Shown piece by piece: positions 1-8,527 of a stretch of 64,000 nt of DNA. The stretch comes from Bacteroidales bacterium (GTDB lineage Bacteria > Bacteroidota > Bacteroidia > Bacteroidales > VadinHA17): positions 101,783-165,782 of the forward strand of contig PLNT01000007.1 of NCBI GenBank assembly GCA_003141895.1, given 5' to 3'. The translations under genes were made by a program, and so were the position numbers. The notes beneath the pieces are model-generated. The model was not told the DNA's origin, did not search any database, and worked only from the letters and a program-made list of their open reading frames with translations. Numbering within the stretch: the stretch's first letter is position 1; the number at the start of each line of letters is the position of its first letter.

Positions 1-1222
1 TCATCCAGTAATAATTCATCTTAAACGTATAACTGGTAGCAGGTTTTTCATTTATATAAATTGTATTCCCGTCAACTCTCAGTTTATTATTTTCATAAAC
101 ATCAATTATACGTTCATAGAGACATAGATTTGAAGTGTCGAGCTTCACGGTTGACCCTTTTACTGGCATCCATATAGGGCCATAGTTATCTTCATTCCAT
201 CCATAAACAGGATTATATGGGAAAATATGGGGCGCGTATTCACCTTTACCTGAATAAACTGGTATTAAATCAGTAACATTTGTAAACTTCTTAATTATGT
301 CAGCATTTCCTCTGGTGAGAGGTAGAAGATACTGAGTTCCAGAAATCATTGATTGATCAGATTTGCTGATATCAAGACGCTCGAATGCTTTTGGATTGAT
401 TGTAGTGCCATTTGTACTGACAGCATATGTTGTTTGCTGCGTCCCATTATCCGACACAATTTTACCATTCACAAAGAGGACACCTTCCTTGATTGTTACG
501 GTGTCTCCCGGAATACCGATGCATCTTTTAACATAATTGTCGCGTCTGTCTACCGGTCTGTAAATTACAGTATACTTTGACCATATTTCTTTCCTCGCTG
601 ATAGCGTATAGTATTTATCTGGTTTTCGTTCTGCAGGACTGTCCATTTCTTTCAGCTCAGCTGCCCTCCTTCTTACAATCTCATAATAACTTGTAGTTTG
701 TTCTTCAACACATACCGTATCCCCGGCAGGAAAGTTGAAAACAATTGGGTCATTATTTCGTACTTTACCTGCTCCGGCGAGCCGTTTATAAGGCCATTCA
801 ATGAGATTTGACCATGACTTACCGCCGGTAAGTGGCATTGTATGCTGCGTAAACGGAAAAGCTATCGGTGTATTTGGCATCCTTGGCCCATAAGCAAGCT
901 TGCTTACAAAAAGATGATCACCAACAAGAAGTGACTTTTCCATTGATGGAGTCGGAATCCTGTAATTCTGAAAAAGAAAAATGTTTATAAGAGATACAGC
1001 AATAACAGCAAATATCAGGGCATCAAGCCATTCAATAAAAGCATTGTTCTTTGCATATCGTTTTTTCCAGAAAGTCCAGTTTACTTTTTCACTGATGTAC
1101 ATATCATAAACAACTGCCAAACCTATCAGGAACCAGTAATTACCAATCCAGATGACAACGAGAATATAAAGAAATGCAACAATTGCAAACCGTATATTTT
1201 TTTTCGTAAAAAGCTCATTCAT
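1..1222 (-). CDS. lepB: Signal peptidase I (C-terminal end beyond the window)
   Basis: Membrane serine protease that removes signal peptides from exported proteins. The frame is open from an ATG at 1222 down to the window edge, about 407 residues without a stop, so the C-terminus is missing. Two hydrophobic segments lie in the first 85 residues. The catalytic Ser is in RIPTPSMEKSLLVGD (Ser about 93) and the general-base Lys in RRDNYVKRCIGIPGD (Lys about 232). The roughly 140 residues between them are longer than in E. coli LepB, as is common in Bacteroidota. It lies 42 bp downstream of dapB on the same strand and is probably co-transcribed; dapB-lepB is a familiar gene order in this phylum. 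The identification is firm; the end is simply cut off. Confidence 0.93.
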   Translation of the reverse strand, partial: MNELFTKKNIRFAIVAFLYILVVIWIGNYWFLIGLAVVYDMYISEKVNWTFWKKRYAKNNAFIEWLDALIFAVIAVSLINIFLFQNYRIPTPSMEKSLLVGDHLFVSKLAYGPRMPNTPIAFPFTQHTMPLTGGKSWSNLIEWPYKRLAGAGKVRNNDPIVFNFPAGDTVCVEEQTTSYYEIVRRRAAELKEMDSPAERKPDKYYTLSARKEIWSKYTVIYRPVDRRDNYVKRCIGIPGDTVTIKEGVLFVNGKIVSDNGTQQTTYAVSTNGTTINPKAFERLDISKSDQSMISGTQYLLPLTRGNADIIKKFTNVTDLIPVYSGKGEYAPHIFPYNPVYGWNEDNYGPIWMPVKGSTVKLDTSNLCLYERIIDVYENNKLRVDGNTIYINEKPATSYTFKMNYYWM

Positions 1223-1264
1223 AACATAAAAATTTTATAGAACTGGTAAAAATATAAATAAATA

Positions 1265-1981
1265 TCAGAATCCCATTACATCATTCATCGTGAACACTCC
1301 TTTTCTGGAATAGATAAATTCAGCAGCTACAACTGCTCCTAATGCTAAACCCTTTCTGTTTTTTGCTTCGTGTTTAAGATTTATGGTATCAATTTCAGAA
1401 TCCCATGTTATAGTGTGAATTCCCGGAACCAAACCTTCTCTTACCGACCGAATGGGAATACATTTATCGGAGTTATCATTTTCAAAACACCATTTTTCAT
1501 ATTTCGGATTTTGATTAATGATACCTTCAGCAAGAGTTATTGCTGTTCCGCTTGGAGCATCAAGTTTTTTTACATGATGAATTTCTTCAATAGAGGCTTC
1601 ATAGTTGCCATAACGTTTCATAAGTTTTGCCAGTTCAGAATTAAGTCGGAAAAGCAGATTCACACCAATACTGAAATTTGATGAGTGAATAAAGGCCGTT
1701 TGATTTCTGTTACATTCCTTAACAACATCGTTATATTTATCAAGCCATCCTGTAGTGCCGGATACAACCGGGACTTTCTCGGCCAGACATTTTAATATAT
1801 TACTAAATGCGGCATCCGGTGATGAAAACTCAAATGCAGCATCTATATTAACCAGGTTAGATTTGTTAAGATCATCTTCATTGTACTGATCTACAATGAG
1901 TTTAATTAAATGTCCCCGTTTAAGGGCAATGGATTCAATTTCATGCCCCATTCTTCCATAACCGATTAAAGCAATATTCAT
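1265..1981 (-). CDS. dapB: 4-hydroxy-tetrahydrodipicolinate reductase
   Basis: Cytosolic NAD(P)H-dependent reductase of the lysine/diaminopimelate pathway. The 238-residue product starts MNIALIGYGRMG, the Rossmann nucleotide-binding motif, and contains the family signature IHHVKKLDAPSGTA with the catalytic His and Lys. The frame stays open upstream to 2182, but that extension is translated intergenic repeat DNA (it includes LPAGRQGRR from a 20-bp palindrome), so the ATG at 1981 is the start. The length fits the short form of DapB. lepB follows 42 bp downstream on the same strand. Confidence 0.95.
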   Translation of the reverse strand: MNIALIGYGRMGHEIESIALKRGHLIKLIVDQYNEDDLNKSNLVNIDAAFEFSSPDAAFSNILKCLAEKVPVVSGTTGWLDKYNDVVKECNRNQTAFIHSSNFSIGVNLLFRLNSELAKLMKRYGNYEASIEEIHHVKKLDAPSGTAITLAEGIINQNPKYEKWCFENDNSDKCIPIRSVREGLVPGIHTITWDSEIDTINLKHEAKNRKGLALGAVVAAEFIYSRKGVFTMNDVMGF

Positions 1982-2087
1982 AAGTAAATGTTTTTTTGCG
2001 AAATTACCTGTTTTGTAATAGCATACAGCATTAAAAATCAACAAAATTCTTAATGAGAAGTTAAAATTGTGGTGCTTGGTGCTGGGT

Positions 2088-2160
2088 GCTGGGTGAACTT
2101 TGTGAACTTTGCGTCTCCCCTGCCTGCCGGCAGGCAGGTTTGCGTTCTTTGCGGTTAGTG
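2088..2160. repeat. Intergenic word repeat with embedded 20-bp palindrome
   Basis: Short direct words (GTGCTGGGTGCTGGGTG, then GAACTTTGTGAACTTTGCG) are followed by a perfect palindrome at 2119-2138 (CCTGCCTGCC and its reverse complement) and then TTTGCGTTCTTTGCGG. A nearly identical palindrome occurs at 12969-12988. The palindrome appears to interrupt a CTTTGCGTCTTTGCG-type repeat. Confidence 0.8.
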
Positions 2161-2223
2161 GACTTCTATTTCGGATTTCCATCTTATCTTTATTAGTTGT
2201 TTCAAAACAGAAAGAATTAAAAT

Positions 2224-3912
2224 ATGGAAAAAATAATCATCTCATTATCAACAATACTCATGATAATAACCGGCGCATATGCTCAACAAGTGAAAGCTGA
2301 TCTGGTAATAATCAACGGAAAAGTCCTTACAATCGATAAAGACAATCCGGCAGTTGAAGCCATAGCAATTAAAGGTGAAAAAATTATCGCTGTTGGTAAA
2401 ACATCAGAAATATCTGCATTGATAGAAAAGGATTTCACAAAAGTGATTGATGCTGAAGGAAGACTGGTGCTTCCGGGTTTCAATGATGCCCATGTTCATT
2501 TCGGCCCGCTTGATCCTGATTATGTTGAACTAAGATATACTACCAATCCGGTTGTAATAGAACAAATGGTAAAAGCCCAGGTCGCAAAATCAAGACCAGG
2601 GGAGCTGATTAACGGTGGCCATTGGGAACACGAGATGTTCATTGACAAAAAATGGCCAACAAAAGAACTAATTGACAGTGTTTCACCAAATAATCCTGTT
2701 ATTCTCAGCAGGGCAGACGGACATTCTCTTCTTGTTAATTCTTATGTTCTGAAAGCTTCAGGCATTAACAAGAATACACCTGATCCCTATGGCGGGGTTA
2801 TACAGAAAGATCCTGTAACAGGAGAACCCACAGGTATTATTAAGGAAAATGCTGAGGAGCTCGTTAAATCAGGTGAAATTAAACCGAAGAGGACTACTGA
2901 GGAAGAGAAAACCAGATTATGGCTGGGATATCTTCAGGCACTTAAAGAAGCCCGTGAATATGGTGTTACCAGCATTCAGATTCCCGGAAGCGCCGATTTT
3001 GTTGCCTACGAAAAACTTCAGAAGGAAGGGGAACTGACCAGCAGGATTGATATAGGGGAATCTCTGACAGATGATTTTAAAAAATTGAATGGATACCTTG
3101 AACTGGAAAAGAAATATCCCATGGAAGGCAACTGGATAAGATTCGGCTATCTGAAGGCTTTTATTGACGGAACAATAGGATCGGGTACAGCTTTAATGTT
3201 TCAACCGTTTACAGATAATCTGTCAACCTCCGGTTTAGCCATGATGCCATATGAAGTGTTTGAAGATATGGTTCTTAAGGCTGATAAACTTGGGTTGCAG
3301 ATCGGCACACATGCTATTGGGGATAAAGGAAATAACTGGGTTCTGAATGCATATGAAAAAGCACAGAAGGTGAATGGCAAACGTGACAGTCGTCACAGGA
3401 TTGAACATGCCCAGACGCTTCAGGCTTCAGATATCCCCCGTTTTGCTGGTCTGGGTGTAATTGCTTCGATGCAACCAACCCATTGCATTTCCGATAAGAA
3501 ATTCTGTGATAAACGTATTGGTACAGATCGAGCAAAAGGCGCATATGCATGGAAAAGCCTGGCAGATGCTGGCGCCATCCTGGCATTTGGGACGGATTAT
3601 CAGGTGGAGCCGCTGAATCCGATGGAGGGCCTATATGCATCGGTAACCCGAAAAGACCGTCTTGGTGAAAACGGTGAAGGCTGGCATCCTGAACAAAAAA
3701 TCAAAATGGAAGATGCAATAAAATATTATACACTTGGTTCTGCATATTCTCAGTTCATGGAGGACCGTAAAGGAATGATCAAACCAGGTTTTCTCGCTGA
3801 TATTGTTATCGTCGACAAAGACCTTCTGACTATTCCTGAGAATGAGATAATGAAGACAAAAGTGGATTATACGATTGTCGGAGGGAAGGTGGTGTTTGCC
3901 TCGGGAAAATAA
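2224..3912 (+). CDS. Secreted metal-dependent amidohydrolase (YtcJ-like, Amidohydro_3)
   Basis: Probable periplasmic hydrolase of the amidohydrolase superfamily; the substrate is unknown. The 562-residue product has a signal peptide ending near TGAYAQQ. The N-terminal composite beta domain carries KVLTIDKDNPAVEAIAI, and the first metal motif is LPGFNDAHVHFGP. Later barrel motifs include the His in IGTHAIGDKG, the IEHAQTL strand and FGTDYQVEPLNP with the conserved Asp. The closing segment, MIKPGFLADIVIVDKD, returns to the beta domain. The length matches YtcJ-type proteins. It is divergent from dapB across a repeat-filled gap and appears monocistronic. The superfamily is certain; specific chemistry cannot be inferred. 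Confidence 0.88.
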   Translation: MEKIIISLSTILMIITGAYAQQVKADLVIINGKVLTIDKDNPAVEAIAIKGEKIIAVGKTSEISALIEKDFTKVIDAEGRLVLPGFNDAHVHFGPLDPDYVELRYTTNPVVIEQMVKAQVAKSRPGELINGGHWEHEMFIDKKWPTKELIDSVSPNNPVILSRADGHSLLVNSYVLKASGINKNTPDPYGGVIQKDPVTGEPTGIIKENAEELVKSGEIKPKRTTEEEKTRLWLGYLQALKEAREYGVTSIQIPGSADFVAYEKLQKEGELTSRIDIGESLTDDFKKLNGYLELEKKYPMEGNWIRFGYLKAFIDGTIGSGTALMFQPFTDNLSTSGLAMMPYEVFEDMVLKADKLGLQIGTHAIGDKGNNWVLNAYEKAQKVNGKRDSRHRIEHAQTLQASDIPRFAGLGVIASMQPTHCISDKKFCDKRIGTDRAKGAYAWKSLADAGAILAFGTDYQVEPLNPMEGLYASVTRKDRLGENGEGWHPEQKIKMEDAIKYYTLGSAYSQFMEDRKGMIKPGFLADIVIVDKDLLTIPENEIMKTKVDYTIVGGKVVFASGK

Positions 3913-3936
3913 GACAAAACTTTCTAAACTTGAAGA

Positions 3937-4053
3937 TTTTTTCCCCCTTTGGGGGGAATTAAAAGGGGGTTCATGGAGCGGGTATGAACTGGTTGAGATA
4001 CCCCTCTGTCGCTACGCGACATCTCCCCCAAGAGGGAGAAAATTCACTGCTCG
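3937..4053. repeat. GC-rich intergenic inverted repeats (TTTGGGG family)
   Basis: CCCCCTTTGGGGGG is followed by AAAAGGGGG, CCCCTCTGTCGCTACGCGAC and CTCCCCCAAGAGGGAG. Several imperfect hairpins lie between the convergent amidohydrolase and YkgJ-type genes. The block belongs to the dispersed family also seen at 5.36, 12.95, 19.56, 38.0, 40.1, 50.57 and 61.4 kb. Confidence 0.75.
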
Positions 4054-4060
4054 CTATGAG

Positions 4061-4306
4061 CTATTTCTCTGATAGCGACCCCAGGATCTTCATTGCTTCT
4101 TCCCTGTTAGATCCGCAAAAATCAGGCTCAGCGTTAAATCCACTACATGCTTTCGGCTTTGCAGGGTCATTATAAATTGCGCACCTGTGATCATCCTTAA
4201 GATGAATACATCTTACTCCTGCAGGTTTGCCTTCTGGCATCCCAGGTATCGGAGATGAAATTGAAAGTGCTATACAACAGGCGCCACAATTTTCTCTGCA
4301 ATTCAT
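4061..4306 (-). CDS. YkgJ-family cysteine-cluster protein
   Basis: Small (81-residue) putative metal-binding protein of unknown function. The N-terminal CRENCGACC has the CxxxCxxCC signature of the YkgJ/UPF0153 zinc- or iron-chelating family. Further Cys residues follow in RCIHLKDDHRCAIY, KACSGF and DFCGS, giving the usual eight-Cys pattern. It ends at a repeat block and is convergent with the amidohydrolase gene. No partner gene is adjacent. Confidence 0.85.
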   Translation of the reverse strand: MNCRENCGACCIALSISSPIPGMPEGKPAGVRCIHLKDDHRCAIYNDPAKPKACSGFNAEPDFCGSNREEAMKILGSLSEK

Positions 4307-4363
4307 CCCGTAAATATATCAAAAACTACCATCGAATTACACTTCGGTTTTTTCCGTCCTACT

Positions 4364-4466
4364 TTAGTGTACCTTTGTGACTTACCTTTGTGGACTTTGT
4401 GGTAAAAAAATCCATTAACCACAAAGGAACACGAAGGAAACACGAAGTAGCACAAAGGAAAAGAAG
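4364..4466. repeat. Imperfect inverted repeat of CTTTGTGG / CCACAAAGG words
   Basis: The left arm (about 4369-4402) repeats CCTTTGTG and ACTTTGTGG. The right arm (about 4415-4461) reads CCACAAAGGAACACGAAGG. The arms are complementary and flank an A-rich loop. The left arm carries two copies of TACCTTTG, which fits the Bacteroidota -7 consensus, 110-130 bp upstream of trmD. Whether it acts as a promoter is untested. Confidence 0.7.
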
Positions 4467-4509
4467 TTGAGAGGTAATTTATTCTTATTTTTACAAAAAA
4501 ATTTCTCAG

Positions 4510-5208
4510 ATGAGAATTGATATTCTTACTGTACAGCCGGAATTACTAGAAAGTCCTCTAAATTACTCAATCGTTAAAAGAGCTAAGGAAAAAGGCATTG
4601 TTGAGATAAACATTATCAATTTACGTGATTTTACGAATGATAAATATAAAAGTGTGGACGATTATGCTTTTGGCGGCGGGGCAGGAATGGTGATGATGAT
4701 CGAACCGGTCTATAAAGCGATCGAAAAACTCAAAAGTGAGCGGGAATATGATGAGATAATCTACACATCTCCCGATGGAGAGAAATTCAGTCAGAAAATG
4801 GCTAACCAGCTTTCACTTAAAAATAACATAATCATACTTGCAGGTCATTATAAGGGTGTTGATCAAAGGATCCGCGATTATCTTATAACCAGGGAAATAT
4901 CCATCGGTGATTATGTTCTTTCAGGAGGTGAGTTACCGGCAGCTGCAATTACCGATGCTATTGTAAGACTTATTCCGGGGGCCCTTTCCGATGAACAATC
5001 TGCCCTCTCCGATTCTTTTCAGGATGATCTTCTTGCTCCTCCTGTCTATACACGTCCGGCGGATTTCAATGGATGGAAAGTCCCGGAGATACTCCTGTCA
5101 GGTCATGCTGCAAAAATCGAGAACTGGAGACTTGAAAAGTCTGAGGAGCGCACGAGAAGGTTAAGGCCGGGATTGGGTGAAGAAGAGACTAAGAGACGAA
5201 GGGACTAA
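4510..5208 (+). CDS. trmD: tRNA (guanine-37-N1)-methyltransferase
   Basis: SPOUT methyltransferase that makes m1G37 in tRNAs reading CNN codons and so limits frameshifting. The 232-residue product begins [13 protein letters not shown] and shows FGGGAGMVM (about 54-62), GHYKGVDQR (112-120), the knot segment [13 protein letters not shown] (132-144) and [16 protein letters not shown] with the catalytic Asp. The body would normally end near RTRRLRPGL. The last residues, EEETKRRRD, and the stop codon come from a tandem GACTAAG/GACGAAG repeat that continues past the gene, so the C-terminus is repeat-derived. No rpsP, rimM or rplS is adjacent. Confidence 0.95.
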   Translation: MRIDILTVQPELLESPLNYSIVKRAKEKGIVEINIINLRDFTNDKYKSVDDYAFGGGAGMVMMIEPVYKAIEKLKSEREYDEIIYTSPDGEKFSQKMANQLSLKNNIIILAGHYKGVDQRIRDYLITREISIGDYVLSGGELPAAAITDAIVRLIPGALSDEQSALSDSFQDDLLAPPVYTRPADFNGWKVPEILLSGHAAKIENWRLEKSEERTRRLRPGLGEEETKRRRD

Positions 5209-5222
5209 GGGACGAAGAGACA
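5185..5222. repeat. Tandem GACTAAG/GACGAAG repeat overlapping the trmD 3' end
   Basis: The units GACTAAGAGACGAAG and GGACTAAGGGACGAAG follow each other, then AGACAGAA. The repeat starts inside the trmD reading frame, supplies its stop codon at 5206-5208 and continues downstream. Confidence 0.7.
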
Positions 5223-5227
5223 GAATT

Positions 5228-5395
5228 TACAAGAGCTATACTCCGTATAACTCCGTAATAATTCCGTGTTACTCCGTGGTTAAGAAAAGGAATAAAGGAA
5301 AAAGATTTATACCCCACTTTTTTGAGGGTTTGTTTGTAATAAAACTATTCGAATAACGGAATAATAGCCCCCTTTAGGGGGTTGGGGGGTATTTT
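5228..5395. repeat. ACTCCGT word repeat and GC-rich CCTTTAGGGGG repeat
   Basis: Four ACTCCGT/ATTCCGT words (TATACTCCGTATAACTCCG and following) lie at 5230-5275. A GC-rich palindrome, AGCCCCCTTTAGGGGGTTGG, is near 5365-5393. The rest of the trmD-rocD gap is AT-rich with no further visible signal. Confidence 0.65.
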
Positions 5396-5466
5396 GAAAT
5401 ATTAAAAAGCTTTTGTAAGATTGTATGCACGTTTTATAATTTATTATCTATTTAATAATCAATAAT

Positions 5467-6678
5467 ATGAATACTCAGGATTACATTAATCGGGAAGACA
5501 AATTCGGTGCTCATAACTATCACCCGCTTCCTGTTGTTCTCGAAAGAGGGGAAGGACCATTTGTCTGGGATGTTGACGGGAAAAGATATTTCGATTTCTT
5601 ATCAGCTTATTCAGCAGTAAATCAGGGACATTGCCATCCGGCAATTATAAAGGCATTAACCGACCAGGCAAAAAGGCTGACTTTGACTTCAAGGGCATTT
5701 TATAATTCAGTTCTTGGTGAGTATGAAGAATATATAACAAAATATTTCAAATACGACAAAGTTCTACCTATGAATTCAGGGGCTGAAGCTGATGAAACAG
5801 CACTCAAGCTATGCCGTAAATGGGCATATATTAAAAAAGGAATCAAGCAGAACAATGCCAAGATAATTGCCTGTGAAGGAAACTTCCATGGACGGACTAT
5901 ATCTATTGTGTCAATGTCCACCGATCCTGATGCAAGGAATGACTATGGTCCATTTACTCCGGGCTTCATAATAATTCCTTACAATGATATAAAGGCTTTG
6001 GAAAATGCTCTTAAAGATCCTGACGTTGCAGGTTTCCTTGTTGAACCTATCCAGGGAGAAGCGGGGGTATTTGTACCGGATGATGGTTACCTGAAGAAGT
6101 CATACGATCTCTGCAAGGCAAAAAATGTATTGTTTATTGCTGACGAGGTCCAGACCGGAATTGCACGTACCGGGAAATTACTAGCCTGTGATCATGAAGG
6201 TGTTCGGCCCGACATTCTGATACTGGGGAAAGCACTTTCAGGTGGTGTACTGCCTGTATCCGCTGTACTTTGCGATGACGATATAATGCTAACTATCAAA
6301 CCAGGTGAACACGGTTCAACATTCGGTGGAAATCCATTGGCTGCAAAGGTTGCAGTTGCAGCTCTTGAAGTGGTTAAAAATGAAAAACTTGCTGAGAACG
6401 CTGAACGTCTTGGGAAAATTTTCCGTTCAGAATTCCAGAGCATCAAATCAGAGATGGTCGAGCTTGTTCGTGGAAAAGGTCTCCTGAATGCTGTCGTCAT
6501 TAAACCAAAGAATGGAAAAGAAGCATGGGATGTTTGTCTGGCTATGAAAGATAAAGGACTCATTGCAAAGCCAACACATAATCACATTATCCGCTTTGCT
6601 CCTCCTCTTATTATCACTGAAAAACAACTCAGAGAAGCTATTGGATTAATAAAAGAAGCATTCAAACTATTCGAATAA
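5467..6678 (+). CDS. rocD: Ornithine--oxo-acid aminotransferase
   Basis: PLP-dependent class III aminotransferase converting ornithine and 2-oxoglutarate to glutamate semialdehyde and glutamate, linking arginine and proline metabolism. The 403-residue length matches the bacterial enzyme. Motifs are [13 protein letters not shown] (cofactor phosphate contact), [27 protein letters not shown] with the PLP-pyridine Asp at about 226, and ILGKALSGG with the Schiff-base Lys at about 255. [12 protein letters not shown] follows. The ornithine-type N-terminus, [17 protein letters not shown], favours RocD over ArgD or GabT. A GTG-started peptidase gene follows after 31 bp. Confidence 0.93.
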   Translation: MNTQDYINREDKFGAHNYHPLPVVLERGEGPFVWDVDGKRYFDFLSAYSAVNQGHCHPAIIKALTDQAKRLTLTSRAFYNSVLGEYEEYITKYFKYDKVLPMNSGAEADETALKLCRKWAYIKKGIKQNNAKIIACEGNFHGRTISIVSMSTDPDARNDYGPFTPGFIIIPYNDIKALENALKDPDVAGFLVEPIQGEAGVFVPDDGYLKKSYDLCKAKNVLFIADEVQTGIARTGKLLACDHEGVRPDILILGKALSGGVLPVSAVLCDDDIMLTIKPGEHGSTFGGNPLAAKVAVAALEVVKNEKLAENAERLGKIFRSEFQSIKSEMVELVRGKGLLNAVVIKPKNGKEAWDVCLAMKDKGLIAKPTHNHIIRFAPPLIITEKQLREAIGLIKEAFKLFE

Positions 6679-6709
6679 AAATTCTTCTATATTAATTAAA
6701 AGTGATCCT

Positions 6710-8482
6710 GTGAAATCCATACTCCGAATTCTCCCTGTTTTTCTGGTATTGTTTATTTTTTCCTGCAAAGGTAACCGTGAAGTCACAGTAAATGAACTTC
6801 AGGGACATATTAAATATCTCTCTTCAGATTCTCTGAGAGGCAGACTTACAGGATCAACCGGGGATAGTCTGGCTGCTGAATACATAAAAGGCAAGCTTGT
6901 CTCTTATGGACTGGTTCCACTATCGGGAGATGGTCTGCAGAGGTTTAAGGTCACCAGTAGGATCGTTGAAGGCAAATCCAACTCACTCTCGGTTAATGGA
7001 ACAAACTTCGAAGCCGATAAAGACTTTATGGCTTTAGCATTCAGCTCAAATTCGGACCTCGATGCGGAAGTTGTTTTTGCGGGTTATGGATTCAATATAA
7101 ACAATGACAGTCTGAAATGGAACGATTACAATGGAGTTGATGTAAAAGGGAAATGGGTGTTGATACTTCGTGGTGATCCGGAACCTGATAATACCAAGAG
7201 TCCTTTTATCCCCGTCAGTGCCGACAGGGATAAAGCTCTTCTGGCTAAAGATATGGGAGCAGCCGGGGTACTTATGGTATCAGGTCAGGTATTTGATTCA
7301 CAGGATGCTTTTGAGACCCTCAGCTCAGAAGGTTATTCAGTTGACATTCCTGTTTTAAGAATTAAGAAAGAAGTAGCAGACGCCATACTTGCAAAATCGA
7401 AAAATACTGTTGTCACTCTTGAGAAAAAGCTTAACCAAACGAGAAAACCTTACTCCTTTTCTTCAAAGGTCACAGTAAATGGCAAAGCAGAAATCGAAAG
7501 AGAACTGGCAAATACAAGAAATGTTGTAATGTTACTACCCGGTGAAGACCCTAAGCTCAAAGATGAATATATTATTCTGGGTGCACATTTTGATCATCTT
7601 GGAATGGGGGGACCCGGTTCAGGAAGCCGCGCTCTCGACACAATTGGAATTCATTATGGAGCAGACGATAATGCCTCCGGAGTAGCCATGATGCTCGAAC
7701 TTGCTGAAAAATTTGCGAAAACTAAAGGAAGTCATAAAAGAAGCATTATTTGTCTGTCATTTAGCGGTGAAGAAGAAGGACTATTGGGTTCAAAACATTT
7801 TGTTGACGACCCTGGCATGGATCTTTCAAAAGTGAATGTGATGATTAATCTTGATATGGTAGGAAGACTGAATGAGACTAAAAATCTTCAGATCTCCGGA
7901 GTTGGAACTGCTGCCGGTTTAAAAGCCCTGGTTTATGCAAAAACCGACACTTCTGTAATTAAGCTCACACTTTCAGATGAAGGTTACGGACCCTCCGATC
8001 ACTCATCTTTCTACGGGAAAAATATACCTGTATTATTCTATTTTACTGGGGCACATATGGATTATCACACTCCTAAGGATACCTGGGAAAAAATTAACTA
8101 CAAAGGTATGGTTGAGATCTCGTGTTTGATTTTCAATATGGCTGAATATCTTGCATCTGACAATTCAAAACTGCAGTTTAAGGAAGCTGGTCCGAAAGTA
8201 GAAAATGGACGATACCCGAGGAGAAAAGGTGTTACACTTGGCATTATGCCCGACTTTGCCGGAGTAATTAAAAACGGTCTTCGTGCTGATTTTGTTACTC
8301 CGGGGAAACCAGCTGCGATTGGTGGAATGCAAAAAGGTGATATTATTAAAGTCATAAACGGGAAGACCGTGAATAATATACAGGATTATATGTTCAGAAT
8401 GGGCCAGCTCAAACACGGGCAGACAATAAGTGTTGAAGTCTTACGAAATGATAAAAAAGTAGTTTTATTGATACAATTATAG
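6710..8482 (+). CDS. M28-family metallopeptidase lipoprotein with PA and PDZ domains
   Basis: Probable periplasm-facing zinc aminopeptidase. The GTG-started, 590-residue product has a lipoprotein signal ending LFIFSCKGN. A PA-type insert (about 100-240) precedes the M28 domain. The two-zinc ligands are in GAHFDHLGMGG, GADDNASGVAMM, SFSGEEEGLLGS, NLDMVGR and YHTPKDTWEKI. The last 90 residues form a PDZ domain (GVIKNGLRADFV, GMQKGDIIKVINGKTV). The M28 plus PDZ layout is common in Bacteroidota. Its neighbours are rocD and a membrane protein 45 bp downstream; the substrate is unknown. Confidence 0.9.
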   Translation: MKSILRILPVFLVLFIFSCKGNREVTVNELQGHIKYLSSDSLRGRLTGSTGDSLAAEYIKGKLVSYGLVPLSGDGLQRFKVTSRIVEGKSNSLSVNGTNFEADKDFMALAFSSNSDLDAEVVFAGYGFNINNDSLKWNDYNGVDVKGKWVLILRGDPEPDNTKSPFIPVSADRDKALLAKDMGAAGVLMVSGQVFDSQDAFETLSSEGYSVDIPVLRIKKEVADAILAKSKNTVVTLEKKLNQTRKPYSFSSKVTVNGKAEIERELANTRNVVMLLPGEDPKLKDEYIILGAHFDHLGMGGPGSGSRALDTIGIHYGADDNASGVAMMLELAEKFAKTKGSHKRSIICLSFSGEEEGLLGSKHFVDDPGMDLSKVNVMINLDMVGRLNETKNLQISGVGTAAGLKALVYAKTDTSVIKLTLSDEGYGPSDHSSFYGKNIPVLFYFTGAHMDYHTPKDTWEKINYKGMVEISCLIFNMAEYLASDNSKLQFKEAGPKVENGRYPRRKGVTLGIMPDFAGVIKNGLRADFVTPGKPAAIGGMQKGDIIKVINGKTVNNIQDYMFRMGQLKHGQTISVEVLRNDKKVVLLIQL

Positions 8483-8527
8483 AGAAATTGCGTCTAAGGT
8501 TTTATCAGACATCAAATATTTCCTAAA

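Noticed and set aside
1982-2182. 67-residue N-terminal extension of DapB
   Set aside because: It is translated from repeat DNA (palindrome and CTTTGTG words), has no family similarity, and the true start MNIALIGYG follows directly.
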